Part shown: positions 59,013 to 64,000 of the stretch, piece after piece
How positions within the stretch are numbered: the stretch's first letter is position 1
Layout: every line of letters starts with the position of its first letter
The notes under the pieces: model-generated
What the model saw: only the letters and a program-made list of their open reading frames with translations
What the model was told of the DNA's origin: nothing
Databases searched by the model: none
Source: Mesorhizobium sp. Pch-S
GTDB lineage: Bacteria > Pseudomonadota > Alphaproteobacteria > Rhizobiales > Rhizobiaceae
Reading direction: 5' to 3'
Assembly: GCF_004136315.1 (NCBI RefSeq)
Contig: NZ_CP029562.1
Coordinates: 3,743,501 to 3,807,500, forward strand
Length of the DNA: 64,000 nucleotides
Position numbers and translations under genes: made by a program

Positions 59013-60338
59013 TTACCGCCGCCGCAGGGTCTTCAGCACTTCCATGCTGGGATTGCCATCCGGGGTCAAGCCAAGCTTGGACTGATAGGCCATGATGGCA
59101 TCCTTGGAAGCCTGGCCGATCTTGCCGTCAAAATTGCCGCTGTAGTAGCCGTGATCGGCCAGACGCTGCTGCAATTCCTGCTTTTCGGCAAAACTCAGCT
59201 TGGTGAACGGCCTGCTCCAGTCATTCACAAGCGTGCCGTAGCCGGCAATCTGGTCGGCCAGCAGGCCAACCGCGAAAGCATACTTGTCGGCGTTGTTGTA
59301 GCGCTTGATCACCTGGAAGTTGCGGGTAACCAGGAAAGCAGGGCCTTCGCGACCGCCTGGCAGCTTCAATTCAGCCTTGTCCGCGCCATTCCTGAACGGC
59401 TTCCCGCTGGCGCGGGCAATGCCAAGCGACTGCCATTTGGCGAGCGACATGGAGCCACCCGGCATCTTGCCGTCAGGCAGGGCCACTTCGTAACCCCAGG
59501 TCTTGCCGGATTGCCAGCCATTCTTCTTCAAAAGATTGGCTGCGGTCGCCAGCGCATCGGGCACCGAATTCCAGATGTCGCGGCGGCCGTTGCCATCGAA
59601 ATCGACGGCATAGCTCTGGTAGCTGGTCGGGATGAACTGGGTATGACCCATCGCGCCGGCCCACGAACCTTGCAGATGGCTTTCGTCGATGTCGCCGGTC
59701 TGCAGGATCTTGAGTGCCGCGATCAACTGGGTACGGGCGAATTTGGAGCGTTTCTTGTCGCCATAGCCCAGGGTCGCCAGCGAACGGATGACGTTGCGCA
59801 TGACATCGGTGCGCTTGAGCATCTCGCCGTAGTTGGATTCCATCGACCAGATGGCAAGCAGGATGTAGCGGTCGACGCCGAAACGGGCTTCGATCTTGTC
59901 AAGCCACGGTTTCCACTTGCGAGCCATCGCCTGGCCGTTGGCGATCGACTGTTCATGCACCCGGTTGTCGAAATAATCCCAGGCGGGAGCGGTGAATTCG
60001 GGCTGGAAACGCGCCTTTTCAAGCACTTCCAGATCAGGATCCCTGATGTTGCGGAATGCTTCGTCATAGATCGCACCCGACACGCCCGATTGAACGGCGG
60101 TGGCGCGGAAGGAAGCGACCCAGTTGCGGAAGCCGGCATCGGCTTGCGCTGGCCCGGTCGGGATCAGCAGGGCAATCGACAGCGCCGTCGCCGTGGCAAG
60201 ACCGGCAAGTCGTTTAGAGCGATTCCAGCAAAAGTGCGCAGCGGTTTTGCGTCCGGAATTGCGCAAAACCAAAGAGCTAGAGCGTACCCGCGTTTTCGCA
60301 AAGAACGAAAACGCTCTAGCGGCGGTGCGAAAGGGCAT
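59013..60338 (-). CDS. Lytic murein transglycosylase (MltB family) with peptidoglycan-binding domain
   Basis: 441 residues from the second of tandem ATGs (60341/60338), five bases after GGAGG. The catalytic SLT_2 domain (about 70-350) shows the Glu in LAIWSMESNYGEM, GSWAGAMGHTQFIPTSYQSY and DFDGNGRRDIWNSVPDALAT. A C-terminal PG_binding_1 domain ends the protein (LQQRLADHGYYSGNFDGKIG). It cleaves glycan strands to anhydromuropeptides in the periplasm. The signal peptide core LAGLATATALSIALLIPTGP starts only at residue 44, because residues about 7-42 are translated from a RIME-like repeat. Confidence 0.9.
   Translation of the reverse strand: MPFRTAARAFSFFAKTRVRSSSLVLRNSGRKTAAHFCWNRSKRLAGLATATALSIALLIPTGPAQADAGFRNWVASFRATAVQSGVSGAIYDEAFRNIRDPDLEVLEKARFQPEFTAPAWDYFDNRVHEQSIANGQAMARKWKPWLDKIEARFGVDRYILLAIWSMESNYGEMLKRTDVMRNVIRSLATLGYGDKKRSKFARTQLIAALKILQTGDIDESHLQGSWAGAMGHTQFIPTSYQSYAVDFDGNGRRDIWNSVPDALATAANLLKKNGWQSGKTWGYEVALPDGKMPGGSMSLAKWQSLGIARASGKPFRNGADKAELKLPGGREGPAFLVTRNFQVIKRYNNADKYAFAVGLLADQIAGYGTLVNDWSRPFTKLSFAEKQELQQRLADHGYYSGNFDGKIGQASKDAIMAYQSKLGLTPDGNPSMEVLKTLRRR
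60214..60319. repeat. RIME-like two-module repeat (type 2) inside a coding region
   Basis: On the minus strand: CTAGAGCGTTTTCGTTCTTT, GCGAAAACGCGGGTACGCTCTAG, then GTTTTGCGCAATTCCGGACG with CAAAACCGCTGCGCACTTTT and GCTGGAATCGCTCTAA. Module 2 matches the copy at 60470-60573 and differs from that of type 1 copies. It is read through in frame at the 5' end of the mltB-type gene. Confidence 0.85.
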
Positions 60339-60469
60339 CATGTCCTCCATTTTCATCGCAGGAAGAGCATTCATGGCCGAACTCGGTTAGGATTTGGTTT
60401 ACCATAGAACGGCCGGACAACAAAAACGCGACCGATAGAAATTTTTGACAGGAGGCGCCCAGCCGTTCA

Positions 60470-60573
60470 TTAGAGGGTTTCCGCCGAGCGGAAACACGGA
60501 AACACTCTAACTCCTTGTTTTTGCGCAATTCCGGACGCAAAACCGTTGCACACTTTTGCTGGAATTGCTCTAG
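60470..60573. repeat. RIME-like two-module repeat (type 2) upstream of galU
   Basis: TTAGAGGGTTTCCGCCGAGC, GGAAACACGGAAACACTCTAA, then GCGCAATTCCGGACGCAAAA and GCTGGAATTGCTCTAG. It lies 64 bases before the galU start and opposite in orientation to the copy in the mltB gene, 150 bases away, so the two form a large inverted pair. The rest of 60339-60636 holds no other feature I can name. Confidence 0.85.
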
Positions 60574-60636
60574 TCTTCAATTCCGGCATGAAAATGTCCC
60601 GGCAAAAGGGTTATCCCCGCAACGGATGATGGATCT

Positions 60637-61542
60637 ATGAGAAAAGTCAGAAAGGCAGTTTTCCCGGTCGCAGGCCTCGGCACGCGCTTTCTCCCCGCCA
60701 CCAAGGCCATTCCGAAGGAAATGCTGACCGTCGTCGACAGGCCCGTCATCCAGTATGTGGTCGATGAAGCACGGGAAGCCGGCATCGAACATTTCATTTT
60801 CGTCACCGGCCGCAACAAGGCGGTGATCGAGGACCACTTCGACGTACAGTTCGAGCTTTATGACACGCTCGCCCAGCGCGGCAAGGATCAGGTGCTGGAG
60901 CGTTTGCAGCGCCTGCAGCCGGCACCCGGGCAGACCTCGTTTACCCGCCAGCAGGTGCCGCTGGGCCTCGGCCACGCCGTCTGGTGCGCGCGTGAACTCG
61001 TCGGCGACGAACCATTCGCCCTGCTGCTGCCCGACATGATCATGCAGTCGCAGAAGAGCTGCATGAAAGACATGGTCGAACTCTACGAGGAAACAGGCAA
61101 CAACATCATCGCCGTCCAGGAATGCGACCCGGCCGAAGCGCACAAATATGGCATCGTCGGTCGTGGCGAGGACACCCACACCGGCTTCCGCATCACCGAG
61201 ATGGTCGAGAAGCCGAAGAAGGGTACTGCCCCGTCGAATTTCTACATCAACGGCCGTTATATCCTGCAGCCGGAAATCTTCCAGATCCTGGAAAACCAGG
61301 AGCGCGGTGCCGGCAACGAAATTCAGCTGACCGACGGCATGCTGAAGCTGATGAACAGGCAGTCGTTCTACGGCTACCACTATCGTGGTCGCACCTTTGA
61401 TTGCGGCTCGCCGGAAGGTTTCGTCGAGGCCAATGTCGCTTTCGCGCTGTGGCGCGAAGGCACTGACAGCAGCATGGCCGGTGTCATCCGCGGGCTGCTG
61501 GACGAATTCGAGAGTGCCGGGATCAAGACGTCCGCCGTCTGA
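60637..61542 (+). CDS. galU: UTP-glucose-1-phosphate uridylyltransferase
   Basis: 301 residues. Nucleotidyltransferase motifs: [20 protein letters not shown] near the N-terminus, [62 protein letters not shown] and [20 protein letters not shown]. It makes UDP-glucose for exopolysaccharide, lipopolysaccharide core and cyclic glucans. Length and motifs are standard. A type 2 repeat precedes it; a hairpin follows between it and the convergent outer-membrane gene. Confidence 0.95.
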   Translation: MRKVRKAVFPVAGLGTRFLPATKAIPKEMLTVVDRPVIQYVVDEAREAGIEHFIFVTGRNKAVIEDHFDVQFELYDTLAQRGKDQVLERLQRLQPAPGQTSFTRQQVPLGLGHAVWCARELVGDEPFALLLPDMIMQSQKSCMKDMVELYEETGNNIIAVQECDPAEAHKYGIVGRGEDTHTGFRITEMVEKPKKGTAPSNFYINGRYILQPEIFQILENQERGAGNEIQLTDGMLKLMNRQSFYGYHYRGRTFDCGSPEGFVEANVAFALWREGTDSSMAGVIRGLLDEFESAGIKTSAV

Positions 61543-61547
61543 GAGCG

Positions 61548-61574
61548 ATCGGCCGGGTTCATAGCCCGGTCGAT
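61548..61574. terminator. Hairpin between convergent galU and barrel genes
   Basis: Ten-pair stem ATCGGCCGGG / CCCGGTCGAT (one G-T) with a seven-base loop, followed by GCCTTT on the galU side. Likely terminator, five bases after the galU stop. Confidence 0.55.
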
Positions 61575-61608
61575 GCCTTTCGAGGCGAGTGGCAACGCAG
61601 ACTGTCGC

Positions 61609-63501
61609 CTACCGCTGGACGGTGAGGCCGAGATAGACGCTGTTGGTCTTGCTGTCGCGGCCATCGATGCTGCTGGTCAGTCGCTCGTGACGCAGATAGG
61701 AGGTCAGGCCGAGATAGCGGTTCAGCCACCATGTCGCGCCGACCTGCGCGCTGTAGATCAGGTCATGATCGCCGGTGCCCTTGTAGTCACGATAGGACAA
61801 GCCCAAGGCGGCGTTTCCGGTGAGATTGGCACGCATCTCGCGCTGCAGGGTGACACTTGAATTGTAGAGCACCGAACCGCTCTGGCCGGGCGTGGTGGTG
61901 TCTTCCAGAACGGTCTGGCCATTGAACCCGACGATGGTGCCGCGTACCGGCGACCAGCGCAGATCCGCGGCCACTGTCGCTCCCGACACCGGGAGCAGGC
62001 GACTGTCATCGAAAGTCTGGCGCAGCCATCCGACGGACATCTCGCCGTTCAGCTTCTCGCCCAGGTTGAGCTCCACGCCGCCGCGCAGGCCGAGACGCTT
62101 GGACGAGCGTTCATAGCCGTTGAGGTCAACTGTTTCGTCAAAGGTACGGCGGCCAATTTCGACCTCTGCAAACGGGGTCAGTGCCGGCGAGATCTGGTAA
62201 CCGCCGCGCAAGGTGGTGGTGTAGAGCGTCGAGTTGCGGGTTTCCTGGGACTGAATGGTGCCATCGCCAAGCGTTGCATCACCGAAGATGCTGCGCTCGG
62301 CCGCGCCGGTCAGGCCAAGGCGGAGCTTGCCGACATCCTTTTGCAGGGCGAGGCTACCTTCGAAGGTCTTGCGCTGGGGCTGCGTGATCGCACCTGGCAC
62401 GCCCTCGGGCGAAGTCGCGCCTTCCGGTGCCGTATCAAAACCAAGCCTGCCGATGGCACGCCAGTCGTGATCGAGATCGACATTGAGCGTGCCCTGGAGG
62501 TTACCGCGCCATTCCTTGAGTTCCTGACCAGAAATGCTCTTCTGGTAGTTGAAATTGCCGTCGATGGTGGCCGAATTGGTTGCCCAGTCAGATACCGCAT
62601 TGAGGCGCAAGGTGCTTTGCGAAATCGTGGCAGAGCGACCGGAAGCGCTGTTGTTGGCGTTCGAAGTAGCAAGCACGCCCTGTTCCAGCGAAGGCCTCAG
62701 CGTAAAGCTGCCGGCTTTGATCCCGAGCGGCGCATAGGGCGTGTCGTCCCGCCGCATGGCTCCGCCTTCGATTGCTTCGGTGCGGGCAGCGCGCGGATCG
62801 AGAGGAGCGCGATCCGCCGAGTCGATTGTTCCGGTGCGGACGACGCGATCGACTTCCTGCTCCGCCTCTGCCGCTGCGGCCGCGGTGCCAGGGCGACGAG
62901 GCGCGTTGCGCCGGGTTGCTGCTCGATTGGCCTGGTCCCCGTCTTGCGCGGTTGCCGCTCCGTTGCGGCCGCGCTGTCCGGCGGCGATGCCCTGAAGATT
63001 GGCATCGGCGGGCTGTCTTGCCGTAGCCCCGGCCCGGCGACGTGGTGCTGTGGCTGCCTGATCCGCGAAAGGGTCGGCGGCTTGCGCAGTCCCCGGCCCG
63101 TTTAGGCCGGCTGCTCCAGGCTGAACAGGATTGTCGGCGTTCAGCTGGCCGGGACCGGCAAGAGGCGTGCCACCCAGTGCGTCGGGGTCGTCCGGCAAAG
63201 CGCCTGGACTGGCAGGCTGATATGCCCGGTTCGGGATTCCCTCCGAAGGCCCTGTCGCTGGTGGCAAAGCACCCGGCGTGCGATTGAGCGGCGGCAGACC
63301 GTTGGCGCCGAGCTGCGCTGCCGGTGGCAGTCCGCCAGGCTGATTCTGCGTGCCGACCTGCTCGTTCAGCGGACCGCGCAAATCAAGTTGTTGGGCAAAG
63401 GCAGATGATGCCAGCAGCATAGGCAAAGCCGTTGCGGCCAGCAGCAAAGCGCCGGCGGCCGTCTTTCCTTGGCTGCTTCTGTCAGGCTGGGCCCGCGACA
63501 T
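61609..63501 (-). CDS. Outer-membrane beta-barrel protein with long Pro/Ala-rich N-terminus
   Basis: About 630 residues from ATG 63501 (GTG 63525 is possible). Signal peptide AAGALLLAATALPMLLASSA-FAQ. Residues about 30-240 are low complexity, rich in Pro, Gly, Ala, Gln and Arg (PPATGPSEGIPNRAYQPASP, AGATARQPADANLQGIA), and probably disordered in the periplasm. From about 250 alternating hydrophobic strands form a barrel (FTLRPSLEQGVLATSNANNS, TTTLRGGYQISPALTPFAEV, LGLSYRDYKGTGDHDLIYSA) ending TNSVYLGLTVQR, close to a usual outer-membrane C-terminus. Relatives are annotated outer membrane beta-barrel; the function is unknown, perhaps polysaccharide export given galU and kdsD nearby. Confidence 0.78.
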   Translation of the reverse strand: MSRAQPDRSSQGKTAAGALLLAATALPMLLASSAFAQQLDLRGPLNEQVGTQNQPGGLPPAAQLGANGLPPLNRTPGALPPATGPSEGIPNRAYQPASPGALPDDPDALGGTPLAGPGQLNADNPVQPGAAGLNGPGTAQAADPFADQAATAPRRRAGATARQPADANLQGIAAGQRGRNGAATAQDGDQANRAATRRNAPRRPGTAAAAAEAEQEVDRVVRTGTIDSADRAPLDPRAARTEAIEGGAMRRDDTPYAPLGIKAGSFTLRPSLEQGVLATSNANNSASGRSATISQSTLRLNAVSDWATNSATIDGNFNYQKSISGQELKEWRGNLQGTLNVDLDHDWRAIGRLGFDTAPEGATSPEGVPGAITQPQRKTFEGSLALQKDVGKLRLGLTGAAERSIFGDATLGDGTIQSQETRNSTLYTTTLRGGYQISPALTPFAEVEIGRRTFDETVDLNGYERSSKRLGLRGGVELNLGEKLNGEMSVGWLRQTFDDSRLLPVSGATVAADLRWSPVRGTIVGFNGQTVLEDTTTPGQSGSVLYNSSVTLQREMRANLTGNAALGLSYRDYKGTGDHDLIYSAQVGATWWLNRYLGLTSYLRHERLTSSIDGRDSKTNSVYLGLTVQR

Positions 63502-63651
63502 CGTTACCACACGTTTGTGGCGCACACCCCTGGCGCCATGCTTACCGAACCGTAAATTGGGATGGTTAATGGAGTGTTAGGTTCGAGTGCTGTTGGGCCG
63601 GCAAACGAATGAAATGGACAGACGGACGCGGAAAGGATAATCGCTTCGTCC

Positions 63652-64000
63652 ATGCATGCTGCAAGCTTGAAGAAGAAGCCAGCGGATCGTCAGGCCGCCA
63701 TTGCTTCGGCGCTTAGAACCGTGGCCACCGAACAGGCCGGACTGGCCGCGCTCAGCACGGCGCTGGAGAACGGCCTGGCCGAACCGTTTGCGCGCGCTGT
63801 CGATATCCTGTCGCGCATCACCGGTCGCGTCATCGTCACCGGCGTCGGCAAGAGCGGTCATATCGGTTCCAAGATAGCCGCCACTCTGGCTTCCACCGGT
63901 ACGCCGGCGTTCTTCGTGCACCCTGTCGAGGCCAATCACGGTGATCTCGGCATGATCGCGCCTGACGACGCGATCATCGCGCTGTCATGGTCGGGTGAGA
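63652..64000 (+). CDS. kdsD: Arabinose-5-phosphate isomerase (KdsD/KpsF), N-terminal part
   Basis: 116 codons before the right edge cuts the gene. MHAASLKKKPADRQAAIASA opens, then the SIS domain: RVIVTGVGKSGHIGSKIAAT, LASTGTPAFFVHPVEANHGD, LGMIAPDDAIIALSWSGE. This is the standard N-terminal part of the isomerase that makes arabinose-5-phosphate for Kdo and lipopolysaccharide. The CBS domains expected next are outside the window. ATG 63652 is chosen because the next ATG (63656) is in a frame that stops at once. Divergent from the barrel gene. Confidence 0.88.
   Translation, partial: MHAASLKKKPADRQAAIASALRTVATEQAGLAALSTALENGLAEPFARAVDILSRITGRVIVTGVGKSGHIGSKIAATLASTGTPAFFVHPVEANHGDLGMIAPDDAIIALSWSGE

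Overview
The window is GC-rich chromosomal DNA from an alphaproteobacterium of the Hyphomicrobiales, most like Mesorhizobium, Aminobacter or another Phyllobacteriaceae. The grounds are a CpdR response regulator beside an N-formylglutamate amidohydrolase-like gene and a HisN-type phosphatase, an mmgR/suhB-type small RNA next to that phosphatase, an alphaproteobacterial gltBD pair, a ROSE-like leader before a small heat-shock gene, and a RIME-like family of palindromic intergenic repeats built round GAGCGTTTCCG and CTCTAG. No phage, insertion sequence, CRISPR array or replication origin was found. One decayed integrase fragment lies against a tRNA-Val gene.

Layout. 1-6636: an acyl-CoA catabolic regulon (kinase-like phosphotransferase, MaoC hydratase, two SDRs, TetR repressor, ACAD10/11-like dehydrogenase, two MDR oxidoreductases) arranged round a divergent promoter with a clear operator. 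6806-10152: four tightly overlapping envelope genes (GT87, GT2, ChbG/NaxD-like deacetylase, GtrA), read as a lipid-linked amino-sugar pathway. 10270-18370: an RpiR regulator divergent from an amidohydrolase, APC permease, glutamine-synthetase-like ligase, aldehyde dehydrogenase, DUF2569 membrane protein and iron alcohol dehydrogenase, together suggesting gamma-glutamylated amine or amino-alcohol catabolism. 18631-22587: a polyamine/iron-type ABC importer. 22960-28431: an EamA transporter, then a leftward glucose/mannose-type ABC importer with a Dabb protein. 28876-34767: a GlxA-type regulator with a DddP-like M24 enzyme, an isochorismatase-like hydrolase, an HSL-type esterase and an orphan peptide-type binding protein.

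34903-41407: mixed genes (second GT87, DUF1127, ureohydrolase, PlsY-like, winged-helix/TPR regulator, GFA protein), ending in the degraded stretch at tRNA-Val(GAC). 41672-50794: CpdR, amidohydrolase, small RNA, HisN, lysophospholipase-like hydrolase, Hsp20 with RNA-thermometer-like leader, an MFS exporter with a MerR-type promoter, LysE, PhzF and threonine aldolase. 51257-57613: glutamate synthase, whose small-subunit gene carries a one-base frameshift. 57713-64000: envelope genes (SGNH/DUF459, MltB transglycosylase with a repeat inside its signal sequence, GalU, outer-membrane barrel, start of KdsD).

Start codons were moved inward from the longest reading frame wherever a ribosome binding site, family N-terminus or operator position argued for it. 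All identifications come from reading motifs and from memory of families; no database search was possible.
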